Assembly (NCBI GenBank): GCA_902795345.1
Contig: CADBKO010000023.1
Span: 1 to 41,249 of the forward strand
Length of the DNA: 41,249 bases
Direction: 5' to 3'
DNA from: Oscillospiraceae bacterium
Lineage (GTDB): Bacteria; Bacillota; Clostridia; Oscillospirales; Oscillospiraceae
Made by a program: the position numbers and the translations under genes. The notes beneath the pieces are model-generated. The model ran no database searches, was not told the DNA's origin, and worked only from the letters and a program-made list of their open reading frames with translations. This document shows, piece after piece, positions 31,688 to 41,195 of this stretch. How positions within the stretch are numbered: the stretch's first letter is position 1; every line of letters begins with the position of its first letter.

Positions 31688-32632
31688 ATGGAAGAATTAT
31701 TGAAGCTGGATCATGTTTCCACCGCGTTCCAGAGCCGAAGCGGCCTGGTCAAGGCGGTGTGCGACGTGAATTTCACCGTTTCTCCCGGTCAGATCGTGGG
31801 CCTGGTGGGGGAGACCGGCTGCGGCAAAAGCGTGCTGGGCCAGTCCATCCTCCGGCTCCTGCCCCCCTCTGCCGTCACCTCCGGGCAGATCCTCTTCGAG
31901 GGGAAGGACCTGGCGGCCATGAACGAGGAGGAGATCCGCGCCGTCCGGGGAAAAAGGATCGCCTATATCAACCAGAACCCCACGGAAGCCCTGAACCCGG
32001 TGCTGAAGATCGGCACCCAGCTCATCGAATCCCTGCGGGTCTGCGGCGGTCTCACGAAGAAGGAAGCGAAGGAGCACGCCCTGGAGATCCTGGCCTCCCT
32101 CTCCTTCGATGACCCGGCGGACATCATGAAAAAGTATCCCATGGAGCTCAGCGGCGGCATGAAGCAGCGTGCCCTCACGGCCATGGCCATGGGGGGCAAG
32201 CCGCCCTTCCTCATTGCCGACGAGCCCACCAAGGGGCTGGACGCCCTCATTCGGGGGCAGGTGATCCAGTCCCTGATGAAATTCGTGGAGCTCACCGGCT
32301 GCTCCGGCCTCATCATCACCCACGACCTGAAATTCGCCAGCGCCATGTGCGATACCCTGGCCCTCATGTACGCGGGGGAGATCGTGGAATTCGGCCCCAC
32401 GAAAAAGCTGTTCAGCGCGCCGAAGCACCCCTATCTCTCCGGCCTGATGGCTTCCATGCCCCAGAACGGGATGCATGTGCTGAAGGGAAGCTCCTGCAGC
32501 CTGATCGACATGCCCCCCGGCTGCCGTTTTGCCGACCGCTGCGACCATGCCACGGAAGCATGCCGCGCCCATCACCCGGAGATGCGGAGCGTGGGGGAGG
32601 ACAGATTGGTGAGGTGCCGGCTCTATGATTGA
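31688..32632 (+). CDS. ABC importer ATPase 1 (DppD/NikD type)
   Basis: A 314-residue ATPase. Walker A GETGCGKS is at 41-48, NQNPTEALNP gives the Q-loop, LSGGMKQR the signature, LIADEPTKGLD the Walker B, and ITHDLKF the switch His. The C-terminal oligopeptide-transporter extension has CRFADRCDHATEAC with clustered cysteines. It overlaps the second ATPase by 8 bases. Confidence 0.9.
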   Translation: MEELLKLDHVSTAFQSRSGLVKAVCDVNFTVSPGQIVGLVGETGCGKSVLGQSILRLLPPSAVTSGQILFEGKDLAAMNEEEIRAVRGKRIAYINQNPTEALNPVLKIGTQLIESLRVCGGLTKKEAKEHALEILASLSFDDPADIMKKYPMELSGGMKQRALTAMAMGGKPPFLIADEPTKGLDALIRGQVIQSLMKFVELTGCSGLIITHDLKFASAMCDTLALMYAGEIVEFGPTKKLFSAPKHPYLSGLMASMPQNGMHVLKGSSCSLIDMPPGCRFADRCDHATEACRAHHPEMRSVGEDRLVRCRLYD

Positions 32633-33440
32633 AGTAAAAGGACTGACGAAGGTCTACCGCTCCGGCATGCTGGGGCGGGAGCAGAAAAAGGCCCTGGACA
32701 ACGTATCCTTCACCCTGCATAACGGGGAGACCCTGGGGATCATCGGGGAGAGCGGCTGCGGGAAAAGCACCCTCAGCCTCATCCTGGCCAAGCTCCTGGA
32801 GGCCACCTCCGGCAGCGTCTCCCTGAACGGGCAGGATGTTTCCGCCCTGAAAGGGAAGGAACTCAAGGCCTATCACAAGCAGGTGCAGATCATCTTCCAG
32901 AATCCGGAGACCGCCCTGGACCCCCGGATGAAGATCGAGAAATGCATCCTGGAGGCCATCCGCAATTACGACCTGGCCCCCCGCCGCAGCGAGAAAGAGC
33001 GGCAGCTCCTGGAGGAGCTTATCGGCATGGTGGGTCTCCAAAAAGAGCATCTCAGCCGTTACTGCTGGGAGCTCAGCGGCGGGCAGATCCAGCGGGCCGT
33101 CCTGGCCCGGGTCATCGCCCTGGAGCCGGAGCTTCTCATTGCCGACGAACCCACCAGCATGCTGGACGTGTCCGTGCAGGCTCAGATCCTGAGCCTCATC
33201 AAGGACCTGCAGAAGAGGCTGGATTTCGCCATGCTCTTCATTTCCCACGACCTGGACGTGGTCCGGGCCGTCAGCGACCGGGTCATCGTCATCCGCCACG
33301 GCGTCCTGATCGAGGAGGGACCCACCGAGGAGGTGTATGAGCATCCGCAGCAGCCATACACCCGGGACCTGCTGGACGCCTTCTATTACGACAAAAACAT
33401 TCCCGGAATTAAGGGAGAGGGGGAAGAAAATTGCTTCTGA
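32625..33440 (+). CDS. ABC importer ATPase 2 (DppF/NikE type)
   Basis: A 271-residue ATPase. Walker A GESGCGKS is at 41-48, IFQNPETALDPRM the Q-loop, LSGGQIQRAVLARVIALEPELLIADEPTSMLD in order signature and Walker B, then FISHDLDVVRAVSDRVIVI. The end (HPQQPYTRDLL) is usual for this family. It completes the importer. The exporter-fold gene after it begins inside its last codons (TTG 33431). Confidence 0.9.
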   Translation: MIEVKGLTKVYRSGMLGREQKKALDNVSFTLHNGETLGIIGESGCGKSTLSLILAKLLEATSGSVSLNGQDVSALKGKELKAYHKQVQIIFQNPETALDPRMKIEKCILEAIRNYDLAPRRSEKERQLLEELIGMVGLQKEHLSRYCWELSGGQIQRAVLARVIALEPELLIADEPTSMLDVSVQAQILSLIKDLQKRLDFAMLFISHDLDVVRAVSDRVIVIRHGVLIEEGPTEEVYEHPQQPYTRDLLDAFYYDKNIPGIKGEGEENCF

Positions 33441-35170
33441 TCAACAAGCAGCTCCTGAAGCTGGGCAAAAACTCCTGGGGCTGGATCATCGCCATCGTCG
33501 TCACCAAGCTCATCATCCTGCTGTCCTTCATGGTAGTCGTCTCCGCCGTTTCGCGGCTCATCGGCTCCTTCGTGGGGGAGGGCAGCGCCGACATCGGCTC
33601 CCAGATCCTGATCGCCCTTGTTTCCGCCGTCATCGGCCTGGTGGGCAATCTGATCCTGGGGGAAGTCAAATTCAAATGCACCGCCAATATCCGCATCCGC
33701 CTCCGCCACAACATCTATCAGAAGATGCTGGACCTGGAGATGGATTACCTGGTAAAGATGGGCACCTCCCGGGCCGTCACCGCCTCCATCGACGGCATCG
33801 AGGCCCTGGAGAAGTATTTCAGCGAGTATCTCCCGGACCTCATCTACTGCTTCATCGCCCCCTTCATCCTTTTCGCCCGTATCTATCCTTATTCCGCTTA
33901 TGCGGCCTGGGTGCTGCTGGTCCTGTCCATCACCGTGGTCCCCGCCAATGCGGTATTCAAAAAGCTGATGGCCATGCTCCGCAAGGACTATTGGGATACC
34001 TTCGATAAGCTGAACGAATACTTCCTGGAGAGCCTGGAGGGCATGACCACCCTGAAGCTCATGAACCGGGACGCGGAACGGGCGGAAAACCTGAAGACCC
34101 GCTCCTTCAACTATTACCACATGATCGTGAAGACCATGCGGGTGTCCTTCTATTCCACCATCCTGACCCAGACCTTCATCTACGGGGGCATCCTCTGGTC
34201 CACCTTCATCCTCATCGGCAACTGCTCCAAGGGCCTGATCGCCCTCAGCACCGCCTTCTATGCCCTGATGCTGGCCTTCACCTTCTTCCGGCCCGTGCAG
34301 GACCTCATCAACACCGGCCACACCGCCCTCAACGGCGTGGCGGCGGCCAATAATATCTTCACCTTCCTGGACCTCACCCCCGCCCGGGCCCCCGTGGATG
34401 CTTCCCTGCCGGAGGCGGAGGACAAGGACGGCATCGTGCTGGATAACGTGGTCTTCTCCTACGACGGGGAGCGCAACGCCGTGGACGGGGTTTCCGTCCG
34501 GGTACCCCGGGGCAAGACCGTGGCCCTGGTGGGCCAGTCCGGCTGCGGCAAGAGCACCCTGGTGAATCTGGTGATGCACTTCAACGACTGCGCTTCCGGG
34601 CGCATCTCCCTGGAGGGGAAGGATCTCCGCTCCATCACCCAGGAGGACCTGCGCAAGCGCATCTCCCTGGTGCCCCAGAGCACCTATATCTTCTCCGGGA
34701 CTGTGGAGGATAATCTGAGGATCGTGGACAAGTCCCTCACCAGGGAGCGGATGCTGGAGGTGCTGAAGGACGTGCACCTGGAGGACCTCATCGGCAAGGA
34801 CGGCCTGGCGACGGATGTGGGCGAGGGGGGCAGCAAGCTCTCCGGCGGCCAGAAGCAGAAGATCGGCATCGCCCGGGCCCTGCTCGCCGACGCGGATTAC
34901 ATCGTCTTCGACGAGGCGACCTCCAATGTGGACGCCGCCAGCGAGGAGGATATCTGGAACTGCATCCACGCCCTCAGCAACACCAAGACCCTGCTCATCA
35001 TCTCCCACCGCCTCAGCACCGTGCGGAATGCCGACACCATCTATGTCATGCGCGAAGGCAAGGTGGCCGAGAGCGGCGGCCATGACAAGCTCATCGCCCT
35101 GGACGGCATCTATGCCCAGCTGGTGCGGGAGCAGGACATTCTGGAAAACTACGGAAGGAGGGCTGTGTGA
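33431..35170 (+). CDS. ABC exporter-fold half-transporter A (CydD-like)
   Basis: A 579-residue fusion of a six-helix membrane domain (about 1-320) and an ATPase (about 335-579). Walker A GQSGCGKST lies near 367-375, the signature is LSGGQKQKIGIARALLADADYIVFDEATSNVD and the switch is ISHRLSTVRNAD. The start is a TTG overlapping the importer ATPase, with GGGAGAGGGGGA as ribosome site. Its partner follows after one base. The pair could export a thiol or metallophore, or import a metal chelate as the exporter-fold importers YbtPQ and IrtAB do; the linkage with the importer favours metal traffic. Confidence 0.85.
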   Translation: MLLINKQLLKLGKNSWGWIIAIVVTKLIILLSFMVVVSAVSRLIGSFVGEGSADIGSQILIALVSAVIGLVGNLILGEVKFKCTANIRIRLRHNIYQKMLDLEMDYLVKMGTSRAVTASIDGIEALEKYFSEYLPDLIYCFIAPFILFARIYPYSAYAAWVLLVLSITVVPANAVFKKLMAMLRKDYWDTFDKLNEYFLESLEGMTTLKLMNRDAERAENLKTRSFNYYHMIVKTMRVSFYSTILTQTFIYGGILWSTFILIGNCSKGLIALSTAFYALMLAFTFFRPVQDLINTGHTALNGVAAANNIFTFLDLTPARAPVDASLPEAEDKDGIVLDNVVFSYDGERNAVDGVSVRVPRGKTVALVGQSGCGKSTLVNLVMHFNDCASGRISLEGKDLRSITQEDLRKRISLVPQSTYIFSGTVEDNLRIVDKSLTRERMLEVLKDVHLEDLIGKDGLATDVGEGGSKLSGGQKQKIGIARALLADADYIVFDEATSNVDAASEEDIWNCIHALSNTKTLLIISHRLSTVRNADTIYVMREGKVAESGGHDKLIALDGIYAQLVREQDILENYGRRAV

Positions 35171-35171
35171 T

Positions 35172-36860
35172 ATGGCTATCCAGGCAAAAAAGCTCAGCGT
35201 CCCGTCCATCCTCAAGCGGCTGTTCGGCTTCACGAAGCAGGTGCGCACGGAGATGCTGGAGGCCGTCGCCGGCGGCATCGTCAGCGGGCTTGCGAAGATC
35301 GGCATCTATATCTGCGCGGGCATGCTCCTGGCAATCGCCGCGGGCCAGGCCCCCGGCAGGACCGTCACCGGTCCCGCCGTGATGATCGTGGTCTGCACGG
35401 TCCTGATCCCCATCACCTATTATTTTGAGATGTTCAAGGGCCATGACGTGGCCTATCACCTGCTGGCCATCCTGCGGACGGAGATGTTCGGGGAGATCGA
35501 ACGCCTCAGCCCCGCCAAGCTCACCGGCGAGCGGAAGGGCAATATCATCTCCACCCTCATGGCCGATGTGGACACCCTGGAGATCTTCTTTGCCCACACC
35601 ATCGCCCCCATCGCCACGGCCATCGTCTGCGCCGTATTCAGCCTGGTGTTCATCGCCGTGCGCACCCCCGGCCTGGCGGCCATCGTCCTGCCCTTCTATA
35701 TCTATGTGGCGATCATCAGCCCCATCCTGATCGCCAAGGCAGGCCGGGAAAAGGGCCGCCAGTACCGCCGGAACCTGGGCGACCTGAAATCCTATATCCT
35801 GGACAGTCTCCGGGGCCTCAAGGAGGTCCTGATCTTCCGCAACGGCCAGGAGCGGCTGGACAATATCGACGACCGAGGCCGGAAGCTGAACCGCCTCCAG
35901 ATCGGCATCAACCGGCAGAACGCCCTTTTGATGAGCGTGCCCAATTTCCTCATCCAGCTTTCCCGGATCGTGGCCTTCGCCGTCTGCGGGGCCCTGGTGG
36001 CCCGCGGCGGCCTCAGCTCCTACAACGCCATCGTCCTCATGCTCATGGTGCCCGCTACCTTCGACCCCTTTGCCCAGCTGAGCACCTCCACCACCGCCCT
36101 GATCCAGACCTTCGGCGCGGCGGAGCGGGTCTTCGCCCTCATCGACGAGCCCGCCCAGGTGGAGGACAAGGGCAAGCTGGAATTCCCGGAGAAGATCGAG
36201 AGCATCGAATTTGAAAACGTCTCCTTCACTTATCCCGGCACCAAGACCAAGGTGCTGAACGGCTACGATCTCCGCATCAGCGGCGGGGAGAACGTGGGCC
36301 TCATGGGGGAGAGCGGCTGCGGCAAGACCACCACCATGCATCTGCTGCTGCGCTTCTACGACCCCGATGAGGGCGTGATCCGCATAAACGGCGCGGATAT
36401 CCGGGATTACACCCTGGAAAGCCTGCGCCGGGGCATCAGCATGATGCAGCAGGATACCTTCCTCTTCAACGACAGCCTGGTGGAGAACATCCGCCTGGGC
36501 AAGCCCGAGGCGACGGAGGAGGAAGTGGTGGCAGCCGCCAAGCGGGCCTCCATCCACGACCTCATCATGACCCTGCCGGAGAAGTATCAGACCAGGGCAG
36601 GGGAACTGGGCGGAAGGCTTTCCGGCGGCGAGAAGCAGCGCATCGGCATCGCCAGGACCCTGCTGAAGGACTCTGACCTGATGCTCTTCGACGAGCCCAC
36701 CAGCAGCCTGGATATCCTCAATGAAAAGGGCCTGCTCATGACCATCGACCGGAATTTCACCGACAAGACCGTGGTCATGATCTCCCACCGCAATTCCACC
36801 CTGGGCGCCTGCGGACGGATCTGCAAGGTCCGGGGCGGCAAGGTCGTGGCAGAAGAATAA
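35172..36860 (+). CDS. ABC exporter-fold half-transporter B (CydC-like)
   Basis: A 562-residue partner. Six helices occupy about 1-310 (GIVSGLAKIGIYICAGMLLAIAAG, VMIVVCTVLIPITYYFEMF and others). The ATPase has GESGCGKTTT, LSGGEKQRIGIARTLLKDSDLMLFDEPTSSLD and ISHRNSTLG. GGAGG precedes ATG 35172, one base after the stop of its partner. The whole importer plus this pair is likely one transcript, ended by the hairpin at 36877. Substrate unknown. Confidence 0.85.
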   Translation: MAIQAKKLSVPSILKRLFGFTKQVRTEMLEAVAGGIVSGLAKIGIYICAGMLLAIAAGQAPGRTVTGPAVMIVVCTVLIPITYYFEMFKGHDVAYHLLAILRTEMFGEIERLSPAKLTGERKGNIISTLMADVDTLEIFFAHTIAPIATAIVCAVFSLVFIAVRTPGLAAIVLPFYIYVAIISPILIAKAGREKGRQYRRNLGDLKSYILDSLRGLKEVLIFRNGQERLDNIDDRGRKLNRLQIGINRQNALLMSVPNFLIQLSRIVAFAVCGALVARGGLSSYNAIVLMLMVPATFDPFAQLSTSTTALIQTFGAAERVFALIDEPAQVEDKGKLEFPEKIESIEFENVSFTYPGTKTKVLNGYDLRISGGENVGLMGESGCGKTTTMHLLLRFYDPDEGVIRINGADIRDYTLESLRRGISMMQQDTFLFNDSLVENIRLGKPEATEEEVVAAAKRASIHDLIMTLPEKYQTRAGELGGRLSGGEKQRIGIARTLLKDSDLMLFDEPTSSLDILNEKGLLMTIDRNFTDKTVVMISHRNSTLGACGRICKVRGGKVVAEE

Positions 36861-36876
36861 GAGACGAGAGACACCC

Positions 36877-36917
36877 AAGCCCCGCAGAGCTGTTGAAAAA
36901 ACAGCCCTGCGGGGTTT
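36877..36917 (+). terminator. Terminator of the ABC operon
   Basis: AAGCCCCGCAGAGCTGTT pairs with AACAGCCCTGCGGGGTTT with one bulge, ending in TTTATACTTTA, 17 bases past the exporter gene. Confidence 0.75.
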
Positions 36918-36921
36918 ATAC

Positions 36922-37090
36922 TTTAGGCAACACCGCATAATCCACGGCACGCATCTTGCTTGCATAATATTCCATCATATCGCCCAAAAATCCTCGGTAA
37001 TACACAAAGTATTGCCTGCGGTTTTTGGACAATCTGACGAAAATTCTGACTGCGCAATCTGCGCACCAGGATTATGCGGTGCTGCCTTTA
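36922..37090. mobile_element. 161-bp MITE-like element with 18-bp inverted ends
   Basis: GGCAACACCGCATAATCC (36926-36943) and GGATTATGCGGTGCTGCC (37069-37086) are terminal inverted repeats with 17 of 18 positions paired. TTTA flanks both sides (36922-36925 and 37087-37090), as a target duplication. The 125-base interior is AT-rich and codes for nothing I can support. It is inserted between the ABC terminator and the ribosome site of the glycosidase gene, so it may alter that gene's promoter. No transposase is present. Confidence 0.75.
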
Positions 37091-37120
37091 TAGAGAAAAC
37101 GAAAAACGGAGGGACCCAAT

Positions 37121-39163
37121 ATGCAGGAATCCATGTCTGACCGCCGCTTTCTCGGCCTCCCCGTCCGGGAGCTGGAGGCGCTGGGCCTCGACCCCCGCAG
37201 GCGCATCGTTCCCCTCTGGTTCGGCTGCCGCGCTGCGCTGGCCGCCGTGCCATCCTCCTGCCCCATAGAGATCAGCGGGCGCAGCCAGTTCAAGCTGTTC
37301 ATAAACGGCGTGAGCGTCCATTTCGGCCCCTGCCGCAGCGCCCGGGAGATCGCCTATGTGGACAGCCTGGACATCGCCCCCTGGCTGCGGGCGGGGGAGA
37401 ACCGCCTGGCGATGCAGGTCTTCTCTTATCCCGAGCATCCCGGGGAGGAGGAAGGGCCCTATCACTGCTTCGGGGACGACGAAGGGCCCGCCATCTCCGT
37501 CACGGGCCGCCTGGGGGACCTGGACCTGGCGGCGGATACCTCCTGGCGGGCCTGGCCGGACGCCGGACAGGGCTTCAACCGGCACCAAGTCTTCATGATG
37601 GGCTCCAATGAGACCGTGGACGGGGCCAAGGCCCTGGCGAATCCCTTCTTTCAAAAGGCCTGGACGGAGGCGGGGACCCTGCCGGTGACGGTCGTCCAGT
37701 CCCGGGATTATGAGCCCTTCGGCACCCGCCAGGGCAAGACCTTCCTGCCCCGGCCCATCCCCCTGCTGTACCGCCGGGAGAAGCCCTTCCCCGGCTGGGA
37801 GGCCCGCGCCTTCCCGCCCCACGCCAAAGCGAGCTTCGTGCTGGACGCCGGGGAGCTCACCACCGCCTTTTTCCGCATCGGATTCCGGGGCGGCAGGGGG
37901 GCCAGGGTGCTCATGACCTATGCCGAGAGCTATTTCCAGAAGGGGGAGAACGGCTTCCCCTGCAAGGCCCGGCGGGACGACGCCGGCGGCTTCATCCTGG
38001 GCGTCCGGGACGAGTATACCGTGGGCGGGGACGGGGAGTTTGAACCCTTCCGCTTCCGCACCTTCCGCTTTGTGGAGGTGTCCGTGGAGACCGGGGAGGA
38101 AGCCCTGACCATCCTGCCCCGGCCCTATGTGGAGACGGCCTATCCCCTCATAAACACGAAAAAGCCCGTCTTTGCGGACCCGAAAAAGGAGAGGCTTTAC
38201 GACGTGGCCTTCCGCACCCTGCAGCTCTGCGCCCACGATACCTATGAGGACTGCCCCTATTACGAGCAGCTCATGTATGCCTGCGACAGCCGCCTGGAGA
38301 TCCTCTTCACTTACGCCGCCACGGAGGACCTGGCCCTGCCCCGGCAGGCCATCCGGCTCTTCGCCGCCTCCATGCAGCCCAGCGGCCTCACCCAGTCCCG
38401 CTTCCCCAGCCGGGACCAGCAGACCATCCCCGCCTTTTCCCTCTATTTCCTCCTGATGCTGGAAGACTATGTGGACCACACCGGGGACGAGGATTTTATA
38501 AGGCCCTATATCCCCATCGCGGAGCGGATCGTGGAGGTTTTCCTGGGGAAGCGGACCGCCTCCGGCATGCTGGCCCCCCAGGGTTACTGGGATTATTTCG
38601 ACTGGACGGAGCGCTGGTCCCGGGGCGGGGCCTGCACCCCCACGGCGGCCCGGGCGGGGGAGAGCGCCCTGCAAAACCTCTTTTTCGTCTATGCCCTCCA
38701 AAGCCTCTGCCGCCTGCTGCGGCGCTTCCGCCGGGCTGACCTGGCCGAAAGCTGGCTGGCGGAGTGCGATCAGCTCCTCCGGCTCACGGAGGCGCGCTGC
38801 TGGGATGCTGCCAGGGGCCTCTACCGGGAAGGCGCGGCGGTGGAGGAATACAGCCAGCATACCCAGATCTTCGCCGTGCTCACGGGCCTGGCCGCGGGAG
38901 ATAAGGCAAAAGCCCTCATGGAAAAGGTGCTGACGGACGAAAGCCTGGTGCCCTGCAGCTTCATGCAGCGCTTCTATCTCTTCCGGGCCCTGGAAGCCGC
39001 GGGGATGTACGAGCGCACGGAGGGATTGTGGCAGACCTGGCAGGATTTCCTCGACCTGGGCTGCACCACCTTCCCCGAGACCCCTTACAGTCCCCGCAGC
39101 GACTGCCACGGCTGGTCCGCCCTGCCCCTGTGGGAGTTCGGGGGAAAAAGCGCTTCCCTGTAA
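37121..39163 (+). CDS. Alpha-L-rhamnosidase-like glycosidase (GH78 type)
   Basis: A 680-residue protein without a signal peptide, so probably cytoplasmic. The N-terminal beta-rich part (about 30-330: SQFKLFINGVSVHFGPCRS, YVDSLDIAPWLRAGENRLAMQVF) resembles the jelly-roll modules of GH78. The catalytic (alpha/alpha)6 barrel follows with DCPYYEQLMYACDSR at 377-391, a variant of the family DCPxREQ motif, and WDYFDWTERW; a barrel end has EYSQHTQIFAVLTGLA. GGAGG precedes ATG 37121. Substrate is likely a rhamnoside taken up by another transporter; this is inferred from family. Tyr replaces the usual Arg in the DCPxREQ motif. Confidence 0.75.
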   Translation: MQESMSDRRFLGLPVRELEALGLDPRRRIVPLWFGCRAALAAVPSSCPIEISGRSQFKLFINGVSVHFGPCRSAREIAYVDSLDIAPWLRAGENRLAMQVFSYPEHPGEEEGPYHCFGDDEGPAISVTGRLGDLDLAADTSWRAWPDAGQGFNRHQVFMMGSNETVDGAKALANPFFQKAWTEAGTLPVTVVQSRDYEPFGTRQGKTFLPRPIPLLYRREKPFPGWEARAFPPHAKASFVLDAGELTTAFFRIGFRGGRGARVLMTYAESYFQKGENGFPCKARRDDAGGFILGVRDEYTVGGDGEFEPFRFRTFRFVEVSVETGEEALTILPRPYVETAYPLINTKKPVFADPKKERLYDVAFRTLQLCAHDTYEDCPYYEQLMYACDSRLEILFTYAATEDLALPRQAIRLFAASMQPSGLTQSRFPSRDQQTIPAFSLYFLLMLEDYVDHTGDEDFIRPYIPIAERIVEVFLGKRTASGMLAPQGYWDYFDWTERWSRGGACTPTAARAGESALQNLFFVYALQSLCRLLRRFRRADLAESWLAECDQLLRLTEARCWDAARGLYREGAAVEEYSQHTQIFAVLTGLAAGDKAKALMEKVLTDESLVPCSFMQRFYLFRALEAAGMYERTEGLWQTWQDFLDLGCTTFPETPYSPRSDCHGWSALPLWEFGGKSASL

Positions 39164-39170
39164 TTTGGGA

Positions 39171-39199
39171 TTTACAACGCCGCGATCCGGGAGTACAAT
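39171..39199 (+). promoter_or_regulatory. Promoter TTTACA-17-TACAAT of the flavoprotein gene
   Basis: TTTACA (39171-39176), a 17-base spacer and TACAAT (39194-39199), 34 bases before the start codon. Confidence 0.65.
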
Positions 39200-39233
39200 T
39201 AGTTAAAATCAACAAAGAACAAGGAGGCGTAAT

Positions 39234-41177
39234 ATGGGAACTTGGCATGAATACCTGAAAACACAGGGCACACCGCCGGAATGGCCCTACCCGATCAAGT
39301 TCGGTGAAGAAAAGGAAGTGGAAGCGGACGTGCTGATCCTGGGCGGCGGCATCGCCGGCTGCTGGGCGGCCATCAGCGCGGCCAGGACCGGAGCCAAGGT
39401 GGTGATCCTGGAAAAGGCGGACGTCCGCCGCTCCGGCGCGGGCGGCCCCGGCTGCGACCATTGGTGCAATGTTCCCGGCAACCCCTGCTCCCGGGTGGAC
39501 CCGGATACCTGGGCCATCGCGGAGATGGAAGCGGGGGGCGATTTCGCCAACGGCATCGGCATCCAGATCCAGTGCCGGGAGGACTGGGACACCCTCCAGG
39601 AGATGGAGCTCATGGGCGGCAAGATCCGGGACACGGAGGATGAATTCCTGGGCGTGGAGGGCCGGGACGATAAGACCAAGCTCATGTTCTCCCCCCGGTA
39701 CAGCGCCCATGCGGGCCTGGGCCTGCCCCCCACCTACGGGGAAGAGAATTTCAATCCCCCGGAGAAGCGGAACAACATGGTCATCCGCATCTGGGGCAGC
39801 ACCTTCAAGCCCGCCTTGAAAAAGGAATGTCTGCGCCTGGGGGTGAACGTCCTCGACCGGGTGATGGCCACCAGCCTGCTGAATGAAAACGGCGTGCAGG
39901 GCGGAAGGATCGTGGGCGCCACGGGCCTGAATGTGCGCACCGGCGAATTCGTCGTCGTGAAGGCGAAGGCCACCATCATCTCCGCCGGCGGCTCCGGCAA
40001 CATGTGGTTCATGGATATGGAGCACGGCGGCTATTCCTCCATGTATTCCCGCGCGAACAGCTCCGACGGCACCGCCATGGCCTGGCGGGCCGGGGCGAAG
40101 CTCACCATGATGGAGGCCAGCTCCCCCTACCGCATCGCCACGGGCCTCAAGCACAAGTGGTACACCGGCGGCGGCGACGCCAGCTATGAGAACATCCCCA
40201 TCGTGGACTCTAACGGCAAGGTCCTCCCCTATGCCACCCAGGGCTGGCAGGACGGCGGCGCCATGTGGTCCGATGCGGCCAAGATGCGCGCGGGCATCCA
40301 GAGCGGGGAATATGAGCTGCCCTTCTACGCCGACTTCGCGGGCATCGACCCCAAGGAGTCCAACGCCACCTGGAACCTGATGCTCAACGAGGAATCCACC
40401 ACCAAGATCATGGTCAAGACCATGACCGAGGGCGGCTTCGACTACAAGCGGGACCAGATCATGAACTACAACATGATGGAGTTCCAGGGTTCCCAGCAGT
40501 ACCGGGAGCCCGGCCGGGGCGGCCTCATGACCGACTGGGATCTGAAGACCAGCCTGGACGGGCTCTACGCCGCGGGCACCGCCACCTTCCAGCCGGGAGA
40601 TCACAGCTACGCCGCCGCCACCGGCCGCTATGCGGGCCGGAAGGCCGCCGCCTATGCCAAGGGCGCCTCCGCCGGAAAAGTGAGCCGGGAGCAGATCGAC
40701 AGGGAGAAGGAGCGGGTCCTGGCCCCCACCAAGCGGGACAGCGGCATCGAGTGGAAGGAGCTGCACAACGGCCTCAGCCGCGTCATGCAGTACTATGTGG
40801 GCGAATTCAAGAGCGAGCGGACCCTGGATCTGGCGCTGGAGGAGATCGAGCGCATCGAGAAATACGCCGTGCCCCAGCTCTATGCTCTGGATCCCCACAA
40901 GCTCATGCGTTCCCTGGAGGACCTGAGCCTCATCGAGCACGCCAAGATCATGATCCGGGCCATGAAGGAGCGCAAGCTCTCCAATCCCAAGCTCAGCCTC
41001 ACCCGGGTGGACTATCCGGACAACGACGAGGAGGACATGAAGTACTACCTGGCCCTGCATCAGGAGGGCGGCGAAGTGAAGTTCGAACGGATCCCCCTCC
41101 GGTACTGGGGCAACATGAAGGAACAGTATGAGGCCCACAACCCGGATTACACCGGCGTCTGGAAGCCGGAAAAGTGA
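39234..41177 (+). CDS. FAD-dependent oxidoreductase, fumarate reductase/AprA-like flavoprotein
   Basis: A 647-residue flavoprotein. The FAD-binding fold starts ADVLILGGGIAGCWAAISAA (GGGIAG at 37-42) with ILEKAD at the end of the second strand. SAGGSGNMW, SSDGTAMAWRAGA and LDGLYAAGTATF...SYAAATGRYAGRKAA are further FAD/fold landmarks of the succinate dehydrogenase/fumarate reductase/adenylylsulfate reductase family. The C-terminal helical part has the family's RVMQYYVGEFKSERTLDLALEEIERIE. No signal peptide. AAGGAGG precedes the ATG. A ferredoxin partner gene would be expected next and may be the partial gene at 41196. The substrate (fumarate-like, sulfur compound or other) cannot be told. Confidence 0.85.
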   Translation: MGTWHEYLKTQGTPPEWPYPIKFGEEKEVEADVLILGGGIAGCWAAISAARTGAKVVILEKADVRRSGAGGPGCDHWCNVPGNPCSRVDPDTWAIAEMEAGGDFANGIGIQIQCREDWDTLQEMELMGGKIRDTEDEFLGVEGRDDKTKLMFSPRYSAHAGLGLPPTYGEENFNPPEKRNNMVIRIWGSTFKPALKKECLRLGVNVLDRVMATSLLNENGVQGGRIVGATGLNVRTGEFVVVKAKATIISAGGSGNMWFMDMEHGGYSSMYSRANSSDGTAMAWRAGAKLTMMEASSPYRIATGLKHKWYTGGGDASYENIPIVDSNGKVLPYATQGWQDGGAMWSDAAKMRAGIQSGEYELPFYADFAGIDPKESNATWNLMLNEESTTKIMVKTMTEGGFDYKRDQIMNYNMMEFQGSQQYREPGRGGLMTDWDLKTSLDGLYAAGTATFQPGDHSYAAATGRYAGRKAAAYAKGASAGKVSREQIDREKERVLAPTKRDSGIEWKELHNGLSRVMQYYVGEFKSERTLDLALEEIERIEKYAVPQLYALDPHKLMRSLEDLSLIEHAKIMIRAMKERKLSNPKLSLTRVDYPDNDEEDMKYYLALHQEGGEVKFERIPLRYWGNMKEQYEAHNPDYTGVWKPEK

Positions 41178-41195
41178 GGAAGGAGGACTTTGACG

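Noticed and set aside
33386..36965. Long minus-strand frames opposite the exporter genes
   Set aside because: The plus strand has complete ABC motifs in both genes. The minus frames are composition artefacts.
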